Assembly: GCF_042242105.1 (NCBI RefSeq)
Contig: NC_092014.1
Coordinates: 14,141,874-14,205,873 of the forward strand
Length of the DNA stretch: 64,000 bases
DNA from: Pempheris klunzingeri
Lineage: Eukaryota > Chordata > Actinopteri > Acropomatiformes > Pempheridae
Reading direction: 5' to 3'
Part shown: positions 1 through 19,927 of the stretch, piece after piece
Position numbering within the stretch: position 1 is the stretch's first letter
How the letters are laid out: the number at the start of each line of letters is the position of its first letter
The notes under the pieces: model-generated
Database searches by the model: none
What the model was told of the DNA's origin: nothing
Seen by the model: only the letters and a program-made list of their open reading frames with translations
Translations under genes and position numbers: made by a program

Positions 1-954
1 AAGCCAACAGAGATCCCCACGCTTACGCCTTCCTGCTGGAAAAGCCATAAAATGAGGAGATACAACATCATGAACCCGGCTTTCCTCTCAGGTCCCAACT
101 CACTCCACGCTTCTGCGCTCAGGTCTTGAATTCACATCTTCCCAGTCCATCTGCTGAATCTCCCACCCAATCAACCCCCATGATGATTTATGATGATTTA
201 TGAGATGTAAACTGAAACCGTCAGGTTGCCGTGTTCCTGCTGTGTGGAACTAAAAGGAGGCTTTATTTTAACGTTTGTGCTGGTTTGTCAGTAAACACAG
301 CCAAAATCAGTGCAGTTTACCAATCACACACACAACATCAGTGAAGAGCGAGTCCATACCTGTGGTTTTCTAATCCGCTTTCATGGAGGCTCGAGGCTCC
401 TGGAGGTGTTTCCAGCTGGTCCCCTGAAAAATGTGGAACACTCAATTTCACTGTGTCACTACAGCCAATAAAAACTGTTTTGATGAAGCATTTGACACCC
501 ATGTTATCTTCTAACGCTCAGCTTGTACCATGTGCTGTATGTGGAGTTGTGAGATAACATACGGAGCCTAAAATTAACTGCATAGAAGAGAAAACTGTTT
601 TATTTTTATATATTTAACCTAATGTTTTCATTATAAGGCACAAAGTGTCATTAAAAACGTGAATAAAGTCAGTTTGATGAATAGATTAAATCAACATGAG
701 AGACACTGAGGCATCATTGCAGAAAAACCTTTGTCTAATGGGGTTTGTCATCTACTGTTTACAGTGTTCATCTGAGGTTTGATTGCATGAAAACATCTAA
801 AAACATTAATATTTGCATCCCTTTCACCTTGTTAATGAGTTAAACAGTTATTCATGATGAACTGCAATCACTTCTCCAATGAACTCCTGGTTGCCGAAAT
901 GGAAATGACCTGTTTTTAATTAACATCTGGTGTGGTTTGATAGTGTGGTAACTA

Positions 955-1165
955 GAGCTGCGATCATCATTTAGTCTGTGAAATGTATGAAAATCCCTTT
1001 TTTCCAGAGCCCAACAAGCCTTGTTTCAATCAACCAACAGTGCAAAACCCAAAAACCAAAGATTTTCAATTTACATTAATATAAAACATAATCCACAAAT
1101 AACTGTGGATGAATATGCCTGCCTATCTACTAATTGATTAATTGTTTTATTCTTTTAGCTCAACA
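955..1165 (-). repeat. Dispersed repeat fragment (teleost 'GCAACTA...TTAATTGATTAAT' family)
   Basis: Reads on the minus strand as a family I recognise from teleost intergenic DNA: an ATTAATC-type end, a TTGGGTTTTG core and an ending that resembles 'agctgc'. Other fragments seen in this window lie near 5480-5820, 18890-19030, 20195-20310, 32495-32600, 33825-34110, 37560-37690 and 47015-47295. Family name not known to me; it is non-autonomous with no ORF. Confidence 0.5.
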
Positions 1166-1610
1166 GCCAATCTAAGTTTGTTTGAATTATGTGACTTATT
1201 TTATGGGTCGGTTCCCAATGATTTCTTAATCATTTCCAAGAAGTTTCGTGGAAAGAACTGTATAATTTGGTATTAAGCATTCAGATGTTTGACCTAAATA
1301 TAAATTCTTTATAAAGTTACGATTGAAGACTTTCCCCATTCTTGTGTGATGAGCTGCCCTGCTGTACACTGACTCTAGTAATTAACTGTAATAATTGGAC
1401 ATGTACTAATTGTTCACTTTTCATAGTTATTTATAAAAACCAAAACCAAAACATTTACCAGGAAATTATTTGGAACTAACAGTCATAAAATAAAGCGTTA
1501 CTGCGTTAGAGTAGAGAAGAGCTTCTACTGGGTGGGAGGTCGTGTCTTTTTCAAGTAAACTTCAGCAGAAACACTGATAGAAGCACCTCCTCACACACAG
1601 ACACAGAAAC

Positions 1611-1645
1611 CAGACAGACAGACAGACACACACACACACACACAC
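1611..1645. repeat. (CAGA)n(CA)n microsatellite
   Basis: A short run of CAGA units passes directly into about ten CA units. It lies upstream of tmem156 with no gene context. Confidence 0.9.
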
Positions 1646-2229
1646 CTGCTCCTGAATATGCCAGAAATCCGTCAATAATCACAGGTAGGATGGTAAATGG
1701 ATTTCAGCCATATACTCAAAATATCTGGAAATGCTCCAAGTGTCAAGCAGCTTTGGTTGGACATAAAAGGAGAGAAAGTGATTTTTATTTATTTTTTGTC
1801 AGTTTTAGCTGCTTGCATCCGGTTCTAAGCAGCCGGCTGAGCCCTGAGAGAGGCAAGCCACTGTGGAGTAAAGATAAGGCTTCACCTGCCAGCCATGCTC
1901 ATCACCGTGTTTGTGTGTTTGAGTATGTGGTGAGTGTGTGTGTGTGTTTGTATGTGCCAGCCCTGCTGAGATAAGTGGCTCTCAGGAACCCAACCGTAAA
2001 ATCTGAGCTACACTAAATGTCCAACAGAGATCAAGTCAAACAGTACAAATGAAAAAACATATGTTTTTTTTTTCCAAAATAGAGTGAACTTAAAACAAAA
2101 GATAAACAGAAAGGTCATTTCCCTCCACAGCAGCAATAGATACACCTGTCAGCTCGCCGCTGTGTGGAAATGTTAATTAAAGGGCTGGAAGCTGACCTGA
2201 GGTCTGTGGAAGCCCAAATCTGCCACTTC

Positions 2230-2760
2230 AAAAACAAAATCATTGTTACAATTATGAGAAACCTTTTCATAATTATGAATTAGTACCATATGATTATGAC
2301 TCATAATTATTACTCATAAGTCTGACTAAGTGTCACAATTATAATGTAGTATCTGATATGTAACGTTCTCATGAGAAACGTAATCATAGTTATAACTTTG
2401 TATAATATAATATATAATATGAATATAATTATGACTTAGTATATGATATCTGTGATTTATTATTATCTCACAGTTATGAGGATTCAAACTATGACAGTAT
2501 TTCATAATTACATGATACTATAATAAGGCATAATCATGAGAAATATATATAATCTCATAATTATAACAAACTCTCTTGTAATTATGTATCTGATAGTCAT
2601 TATTTTGTATCTCATAATTATGGGAAACCTCAACGTTGTTAGATAGTATCTCATTATTACTAGTCCTATGTATCAGATACTAAGTCATCATTTTAGATGT
2701 TATGTCACAATCATGCAAAAGTTTTTCGTAATTATGAGAAAAACACATAATGAGAAAATA
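2230..2760. repeat. AT-rich block with recurring TCATAATTATGA palindromes
   Basis: About 530 nt in which the self-complementary 12-mer TCATAATTATGA and its near variants recur many times (e.g. about 2267, 2310, 2558, 2615, 2728) on a background of 'gtatctgata' words. It has no long ORF and no clean unit length, so it looks like a decayed palindromic satellite or MITE-like repeat rather than a gene. Confidence 0.6.
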
Positions 2761-3128
2761 AAAAAACAGACAAAAGGAGTGTTTCTGTCCGTATTCTGAC
2801 ATTAGCCTCTGACACAGTGGGCACAGTATAACATAGATGATCCTGGTTTTCCCTTTTAAGGAGAAACATGTCTTTGTCTCTAAATGATCAGCTGATTTTT
2901 CTTTGCAGTTTCAGACCACACATACACAACATGACTGATCATCTATCTCTGTGATGTTGTTTACACAGTATATAATTCAGTTCATAAAGTCTGATGACTA
3001 TCTATCTCTTCTTTAGAGAGGACAAACCACATCCAGATAGACGCACAGCATTTACTTACATTGTGCTGATAGAAGCTCTTTGTTGGTTCTCTCACCCTCC
3101 ATTTCTCACTCGCTCTGTGAAAATGACA

Positions 3129-3309
3129 GGAAGTGTAATAGGAAGTGAAGTTTCGTAGCTTCGTATTGGGCACATGTTTCTCATTGCGTTGTCGCTCTCG
3201 CCTCTACAAGAATTATGAGCAATATCGTACAGGCACACTGAACTCTACCAATGGCTTCTCTGATGGGCAGAGAAAGCGTGTGACTGTGTCCGTTTCAAGA
3301 AGGGGAAGT
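3129..3309 (+). promoter_or_regulatory. Candidate tmem156 promoter with three GGAAGT ETS/PU.1-like motifs
   Basis: GGAAGT occurs at 3129-3134 and 3141-3146, and GGGGAAGT at 3302-3309, all within 250 nt upstream of the tmem156 ATG. The second runs into GAAGTTTCG, giving GGAAGTGAAG, one mismatch from an ETS-IRF composite element (GGAANNGAAA). No TATA box is evident. Motif matching by eye only; the transcription start is unknown. Confidence 0.3.
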
Positions 3310-3377
3310 AGGGTATGACGAGCCATAGGTTATGCCTTGAAGAACTGTGTGTGTGCATGTGATCTTATGGTACAACC

Positions 3378-6300
3378 ATGACTAGAGCAGCACTGACTAA
3401 ACTCCTTATCCTCGTGATCCTCGCCTTTATCATCTGCCTCCCAGAATTCTTCACATTGTACAGAGGTAGGTGTTCAAAACAGCTTCAGATGGGAGTGTGT
3501 GTCTGTGTGCGCGCGCGCGTCTGTATGCTTTTTCCATGTGCTTCACCATCATTTCACGACCTCTTGAAGCATTAAATAGGAAGAATTGTGGCTGTACTTT
3601 GGCTCATTTTTCTATTGAGTCTTTTGTTCAAACTTTATATCAAAAGTCACCCTTCAAAAGAAGTAAACTTTATGTTGTTGAGACACTTTGTCCTGTTTCT
3701 TCCTATTCATGTAGACTCGTTCAGATTCCCCCTCTATTTTTCTGAGCTAAAAACCGCTCCCAAATATAGCTCCATACAACACTGACTGGCAGCTGCTTTG
3801 AAAATGTTTCCGTATTGTGTTGCCTTGAAAAGCTTGTTCTCCTTTTGAGGGCAACTTGCTTTAGCCTTTGTACTCGTGCATTCGTTTGCCTTCAATGGTT
3901 TTGCTCTTTGTCTGTGTTTCTCCCATCTGTCTCTTTCTGTCACACATAAACTGGAGGCAACAGCTTCCATTTTAAAATCTTGCTCTGACTTCTGACTTTA
4001 GAGCATTTTGCCTTTTTCCACTCTAAGCCTGCACCTGCTGAGAAATCACTCCTACTTTTTGCTTCGTTCTCTTTCAGCATCAAAAGTTAACTTCCTCTGC
4101 CTGCCCCACCGACCCTGTGAGCGAGGCAGTCGGGTGAAGAAGGGGGAAAATGGCAACGTTGGGGGCGCTGACATTAGGGGAATGGATATGTGTGACCCTT
4201 CACAGGCCTGCACACAAGAGACTCAAAGCAACACGACAGATTCTGAGTCAGAGTCCTGGATATACAGTGAAGACCCAGAAAAGAGCTGGTTCATGTGTGA
4301 AACAGATAAGGACATGGCAAAATTATACAGTAACACCTCATCTTCAGGTATTGGTGGATGGTTTTTAAAGATAGGCATTTGAAATCTCTTGAAACTAAGA
4401 AATATCTCAACAACTATATCTGTCTATCCATGTATGTATTTGTTCACAGCTCTAAAGGCGCATGTTGAGGTGTCAGTGGAGCTTCAACTCACAGACACAG
4501 AGACCCTGAATCTCACCTTGTACGGCCGCAATAATCACAGCTCCTTAGACCTCCACCCACCTGAGGAGGAGGAGGAGGAGGAAGAAGAGGAGGAGGAGGA
4601 GGAGGAGAAGCAGAAGGATGATGAAGGACAGAGAATGGCATTTTACTGCTGTTTTCCTGCCTCGCCCACCTCGGAGGCAGCCAATCAAAGCCGCTGTCTG
4701 CTTTGGCTCGCCAATCAAACTGTTTTGACTGCAACAGCAAAGGAAAAGCTGCCATGGAAACGGACACAGAAAGGTTGGTGTCAGATGAGAGAGCCGCGCT
4801 TCTTTGTTCCCCATGTGGTCAGCGTGGCTTTACCTTAAGATCGGAGAGGAGAGGAGAGGAGAGGAGGGGGGACAATAAAAGACAAAGACATTGGTCAATC
4901 ACTTCTCATTTTAGGTGAAATTGATTCAATCTCATTCAAACCCATCCTCTCTCTCGGCACACAATGGAGTCATTTTTTTTCAATAGAACGAATTTCCCTC
5001 AATTCTTCTTCTCTTGACTCCATCTTCAGCTTTGTTCCCTTTCCTTTTTCTGTACTGTAAGATCCAAGAGTTACAGTTCATCTTAACCTACTGTGTCTCC
5101 AAGGCTGCATTGATTTTGGCTTGTTTTTTCTCTCTTCAGCTCTCCAACACTCCCCCAAGCTTAAAGCTACAACTAAGTCATATTTTCCAGCGTGTGTTGA
5201 AAGCTGGATATGCATCTCAGTTTAACTTTTCTGCTCCACTTCCACCAAACTTTTCCATACCCTCTCTTTGTGTTTCAATTCTGCTCGCATGTGTTGCTGT
5301 ATCTTTACCTCCTGCTGTTATATCTCTTTTTTCTCATGCCTGTCTTTCCCTGAATGGATTTATTTCCTCACTTTATCTTTTTCTCTCTCCTGCTCACCAA
5401 TTGCCCCCTGTGTTTCTCTTCTGTTTTAGACAGAAATGTGTTATTCTTTGCACATCTCATGATAAGAAGACAGTTAGTCGATTAACTGATAAACCAATTA
5501 ACTGAAAATGAATCAAGAACAATTTTCAAATATCAATGAATTATTAATTAAGTCAATTATTAAAGCATATATACCAAACTTTTGCTGGCTCTAGGCTCTT
5601 AGTTGTGAGGGCTCCTCTTCTCTGGTTTATATTATTGTAAACGGAATAATTTGAACTTTGAGACCAGACAAAACAAACAATTTGAAGAATTCTCAAGCTC
5701 AACTTGAACTCTGAATAGTTTTGATGGATATTGTCACTGTTTCGTGACATTTTATAGACTAAAATTAACTGACAGATTAATTGATAAAGAAAATTATTGT
5801 TGTTGCAGGCCTTGACCTTTTCAGTTACCAAAATCAGTCACTGTTTTAATCCCCATCTTTGCTACAGATGAGTGGCGATGTATATTCAGGGTGGTCTGGC
5901 TGGCTCTGCTGTGTGTGGTGCTGCTGACTATAATCACAACTGTGCTCGGACAAATCTACCAGGGGAGACGCATATGCAGTAAGACACAGACACGCACACG
6001 CAGTATACATACCCTGACTCTTACCCTAACCTTAACATTCACCAAACAAATATTCTGACACTTTGAGTTATCAGTAACAACAACATAGTTTAGAAAAACA
6101 TTGTTCTCCTAGTGGTACAGTTTTCTGGTCCCACTAAATAAGTAATATAAGAACACACACACACACAAACACACATATGCATTTGAACTAGTACTTCTAG
6201 CACTTAGTACTTCCCCCAACCACCCTTACCCTAATCTTAACCTTATTTTAGCCTGAATTTTAAAACCAAGACTTAACTCTCAAACAGCCCTTTGAAGCTG

Positions 6301-8349
6301 TGAAGATGAGCCCAAACTGTCCTCACTTCCCTAAAATATCCTCACTGTATATGTTCTGGTCCTCACTATGTAGCAAGTACAAGCAGGAGTACAAACCCAC
6401 ACACACAAATACACGCATGCATCTTTTGTTGGTCTGATCATTTGAATTTAAAAATGACTCTCTTTCTTCAGATGAGCCCAAAGTGCACCCTGTTGGTTAT
6501 GACTTCACTGGCCTGCAGTTGAACGGTAAATTTATATGTGTTTTTTTTTGTTCGGAATTTTCATTTCTTAAATATAACTTTTCCTTATTTCTCTTTATAA
6601 CAGTGTATGTAGACACCCTATTTGCCCTGATACACGCTTCTCTCTCTCACCTACAGTTAAAATTAAATGTTGTACTATTCAATTCAGTACAATTCAATTC
6701 AATTTCAAACACAAATACGCATAGAAAAATCAAATCCACTCACACATATAAATAATCTAAATCTACATGCGAAAAGTAAAAGTGCATTCATGAACATATA
6801 CGGTACACAAGGTCAACTGACAAGCTCTTGTACCGCATCTGTTCACTAGTCTTACTGCCTCTGGAAGAGAAAAAAATAAAAAAACATTCTTCTATTTGTT
6901 TTTACATGCCGAGAATCTAAAAAACACCCTGATGGCATTCGCCTAAAGTAACCACATAACACTATATCAGAGCAAACTGTGTCTGTCTAAAAATCAGCCC
7001 ACTTTTCATCGTAACGCTGAGACGGTAACACAATATAGCAGGCGTCATGACCTTCTGTAAAAAGCACCTCTGTGAGTCATTTCTCTGAATTACAGACAGA
7101 TTTACGGATAGGTTTTATTTTTCAGGTGAGTGCAGTACATATCTTTATGAGATGAGTAATACAAACTGTGGCTGATATCCTGTATGTTTCTAATGATCTT
7201 TCAACTAGATGGTGAGAAACAAACAGAAATCGTCATTCCCAGAGGTAACTGACTTCGTTCAATTACACAATAATACTCCATAAACATGTCGGAAATTTAG
7301 ATTCTGTTGTTTCAATTTTCACAACTTGTCTTTTTTATGGACAGGACTGTCACCCATTCAAGAAGCTGACACTCAAGGTCGGTAATCCCTCACACTGAAC
7401 AAATTCAGAGAAAGGAATCAGATCACATGCATGTATCATAATTTCTGTGACTTTGTGTGTTAATCATCTTCACAAACATTTTTTCAGAGGAAATAGAAAT
7501 TCTGCTGGATGAAGATGTTGACCTTTGCTATACAGGTAAACTCAGTCATACAAGGTGCAAGAAGCTACTTCTAGTGTTTGTTATTTGTTTCCGTTTGGGG
7601 CCATTATTAGAAGGTCCTCAGATATCTTACTTGAGTAAAAGCAGAATTACTCATCTTACTTAGTAAAACTACTGTATTCACATCAAAATGTATTTAAAGG
7701 ACTGAAAGTAAAAGTACTCATTACACAGTTTTGCACAGTTCAGAATCGTATATAAAGACGCTATTATGTCATTGGATTATAGTGTTCTTTACACATCCGT
7801 GTGTGAGGATCACTTTCATGTTTTAGCAGGTAAATGTGGGGACAGTTTAATTTACATGTCAGCTTGATCTATAAATATTCACCATAAATTAGTTGTTGGT
7901 TGTATTTTGTATTGAATCTGAATCTGTATCTGAATCTGTCCCAAGTAACTAACACTGTTAAATAAATGCAAAGGAGTAGAAGTTTAAAATGGCAGAAAAT
8001 GAAAGGAAAGGAAAGTACAATTACTTGAGTACTTTCTCCCATTTATACTTTCCATACAGTACTTCCCTCCTTCCTTCTAGATGATACTGTATCTGCTCCA
8101 TGTTTTACTGTATTCTTAACATTCAGAGTGTATAATTTAGTCAGCAGAGTTAAAGCCTGAATTAATTTACTGGAACAGGCACTCACATGTGCTGCTTGCT
8201 GTGAGTTGAGACCAACCCTCTCCGTCTCTTTTCACTGTCATCTAACTCCAGTCTGTTTATTGTATTTTTTATCTTGTCTATCTTTAGCAAATCTGCATCA
8301 TCGCGGCCATCCCTCCACCTCCTCCGTCACAGAAGAGCAGGCCTGGTGA
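3378..8349 (+). CDS. tmem156: Transmembrane protein 156, nine coding exons
   Basis: Type I membrane protein of unknown function; 341 aa here, versus about 296 aa recalled for human. Coding exons: 3378-3465, 4078-4347, 4450-4773, 5868-5978, 6472-6525, 7209-7244, 7345-7377, 7488-7535, 8288-8349. Every junction is GT-AG and phase 1, and the frame closes on TGA at 8347. The ATG (context acaaccATG) opens a signal peptide, MTRAALTKLLILVILAFI, which aligns with the human start MTKTALLKLF. Exons 2-3 form the luminal/extracellular part, with six N-x-S/T sequons, several cysteines and a 15-Glu run at residues 158-172. Exon 4 carries one membrane span (about residues 236-257), followed by GRR. Exons 5-9 encode an acidic tail of about 80 aa containing EIEILL, an acidic dileucine motif. 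Identity rests on the signal peptide, the architecture and the position beside fam114a1; the ectodomain is poorly conserved. Confidence 0.85.
4563..4607 (+). repeat. In-frame GAG/GAA triplet repeat (15 Glu) in tmem156 exon 3
   Basis: Fifteen consecutive Glu codons (13 GAG, 2 GAA) between LDLHPP and KQKDDEGQ. It is a coding microsatellite in the predicted ectodomain, so length polymorphism is expected. Confidence 0.9.
5480..5820 (+). repeat. Dispersed repeat in tmem156 intron 3
   Basis: Starts 'gttagtcgattaactgat' and ends 'cagattaattgataaag...gcaggcctt', with an internal 'gacattttatagac'. The reverse complement of that internal word recurs at 18949-18964. This is the fullest copy in the window of the family also noted near 955-1165. 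Confidence 0.6.
5985..6415 (+). repeat. CCTAACC-rich, CA-flanked repeat in tmem156 intron 4
   Basis: Contains 'cttaccctaaccttaac' and 'cccttaccctaatcttaacc' and is flanked by short (CA)n runs. Related sequence occurs at 48830-49060 (plus) and about 15000-15156 (reversed). I take this as one non-coding dispersed family that ends in a CA microsatellite. It resembles telomeric TTAGGG-type words only superficially. Confidence 0.5.
7610..8065 (+). repeat. Dispersed repeat in tmem156 last intron
   Basis: Contains 'cttacttgagtaaaagcag', 'gaaagtaaaagtactcatta' and 'attacttgagtactttc', words typical of a common teleost repeat with GTAAAAGTACT-like steps. Similar sequence is seen at 19260-19400, 30391-30983 and 54660-55080. 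No coding capacity. Confidence 0.5.
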
Positions 8350-8444
8350 CAGAACGGCAGCCAGAGGAGCACAGAAATAGACTTGAAGTGCACTGGAGAA
8401 AAATAATTATAACTGCTTCAATTACCAGCCTACTTTATGGTGAT

Positions 8445-8450
8445 AATAAA
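8445..8450 (+). terminator. Poly(A) signal AATAAA of tmem156
   Basis: A canonical AATAAA 96 nt past the tmem156 stop codon, followed by a G/T-containing stretch. Best candidate for the tmem156 3' end, giving a 3' UTR of only about 110-120 nt. Confidence 0.6.
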
Positions 8451-8490
8451 AACATGTGAGGGACATGGAGATGGTTAAAAAAATGTCATT

Positions 8491-8496
8491 TTTATT
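8491..8496 (-). terminator. Candidate distal poly(A) signal of fam114a1
   Basis: TTTATT on the plus strand is AATAAA on the minus strand. Use of this site would give fam114a1 a 3' UTR of about 2 kb and place its end about 40 nt from the tmem156 signal. Another AATAAA for the minus strand is at 8953-8958; the sequence does not decide between them. Confidence 0.3.
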
Positions 8497-8499
8497 TTC

Positions 8500-10545
8500 A
8501 ATATCTCATCCTTAAACAGTCTTTGGGCACTTTATTAGAAGGGAATCTTAATATAGTAGTAAATTCTAAGGCAGATGCACATCTGATGAACGGCCTTACT
8601 CCCTCTAGCTACAGCTGTAAGCAGCCAAAACATTACAATAAGACAAATATTTTCTTTGCGTAATATCTTCCTTGCCTGCATCAATGTATCTTTAAAAGGG
8701 AAGAAGCAGAAGTAAAGGAGTTGGGGAGAGCACATTATCTATTCTAGAGATCCATATAACTGTGGGCTGGAAGCTAACAGCCAATTTAACACGGGATATT
8801 AAAAAACAGAAGCACTGTGAGCATCTTGCTGCTGAGGCTCCACAGGTGGTCAAAGAGGAGCAGGGAAAAAATGTGGAAAATGGTTTAGATGTCAATCTCT
8901 GGTGAACACGAAGTGTATAAGTCCAGATCCCACAAAAACAGAATTAAATGCCTTTATTCGAGAGAGCAAGACGAAATACAAAAAAACACCTACATGTTTG
9001 GGCTAATGTGTTCTTTAAGGTGTTAGGTGAGTAGAATCCGCCAGAGGGCATGTCATCATTTTGTTACTTTTCTTGCAAGAAGTTAGATGACAAGATTGAG
9101 ACCAATCTCATGTCTGTGTAGTAAATACGCAGCTCACGCCAGCAGCTGGTTAGATTATCTTAGCATTAAGACTGAAAACAGGTGGTAACAGCTAACCTGT
9201 TACCATCAAACTTGCTCAAATGTAGCAAAATGTGTCTACCTCTAAAGCTCTCTAATCAAAGTGTTAAAGAAATCAATACTCTTTCATATCAATGGCAAGA
9301 TTCAAGAGTCAAATGATAATGCGAAAACAGGTCCACAACTTTACTGGTTCACTGTCACCGCTCTCATAACGTTGCTACCGGCTATAAAACTAAGCAACTC
9401 TTCTACATATCAACTTAAATGGTGATGTCAGTTTTGTGTTCATAACCTGTTTCTGCTGCCCCCAAGTGGCCAATAAAACAACGACAGGACACGATAGGAG
9501 CGTGGGCCAAACTAAGAATCATAAATCAAAGTACATTTCAAATAAATTTTTCCCAAGATGGTTTATATCATTTTAGGTAGTTCTTATCACGCTGATGGCG
9601 GATGTTCTGATAAGTTTGATTTTGATTAATAATTTGATGCAATAAAAAGGGGTGTGATGCCATGACAGACAGCTGCTCTGAGAGAAGTAGTCGCGGAGGA
9701 ACCTGCGGACCTCTTTTTGAGATATGAGAGTGGTATTGATCTTCTTATCCTACTCTTGGAATTAGGCAAATGTCCCAAAATGTAGAACTATGTTTTTTAA
9801 GCAGCACAACAAAAGATAATTAGAGATGAATTTCCTACATTGCATCTTCAATGTACATAAGAGGGGAGATCTAAACTAAATATCTTCTAATTTTAAGTAT
9901 GAAGATCAGATTTTTCTGGATAAACTGGATATGAGAAAAATTTAAAGTAGTGTCGCTTTACATAATTTAACATAAAAAAACAAAACAAGTAAAAGTGAAT
10001 ACTGGCATTTTGTCTCAAAACAGATTAAACTATTTGAGCAAAACAGACACCTCACTGATGTTAGCCAATGTCCTTTCTGCTGAAATAACAATGGACTAAA
10101 AGGAGTGCAAAGAAAGCTTAATATACATTAATGTAGAGTCCCTTCAACACGATCAGTCATTTTCTGTTTTTGGTTGAGCCTTTAGAGATCGTAGAGAAAC
10201 ATCTTTGTCAGATAGAACAGCTGACCTTGAATCAGCTCCAATTTTGTTCCTCAAAGCAAAATATCAACTGATCCAAATAACATTCAGAGATACAACCTGA
10301 AGAGACACACACACACTGTATGTGGGTCACTTCGTTACACTCTATTTACACTTTATCTATGTTAAATTGTTATCTTCAAGATTATGTTATGTATATATTC
10401 AACATCTTCTGCCTGTAGCTATTGTATGGCACTTAATGTAGATTTAAGCACTTAATCTGGAATAATCTATTTTCTATACTTAACTGTACAACAATAGATA
10501 CATTAAGACAAGCAGGTGAGCAGGTAGCGCACTTGTGTGTGTGTG
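8500..10545 (-). other. Convergent intergenic region / probable fam114a1 3' UTR
   Basis: Two kb between convergent genes with no coding exon. Minus-strand AATAAA sites lie at 8491-8496 and 8953-8958. The stretch near 9110-9500 ('agctggttagattatcttagcattaagactgaaaacagg') resembles a common fish dispersed repeat. Confidence 0.4.
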
Positions 10546-19921
<9,376 letters not shown>

Positions 19922-19927
19922 GGTGAT

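Larger units (their letters stand above)
1..3000. other. Intergenic DNA upstream of tmem156
   Basis: No coding exon recognised on either strand. Contents are AT-rich unique-looking DNA, a dispersed repeat fragment near 955-1165, a small microsatellite near 1611, and a palindrome-rich AT block near 2230-2760. Small open frames here lack splice-site support and family similarity. Confidence 0.6.

Noticed and set aside
5014-5505. 163-codon open frame
   Set aside because: Lies wholly inside tmem156 intron 3 and overlaps a dispersed repeat; low-complexity hydrophobic translation without family resemblance.
6010-6260. CCCTAACC-like words suggesting interstitial telomere sequence
   Set aside because: Units are irregular and degenerate and recur elsewhere with flanking CA runs, so they belong to a dispersed repeat.
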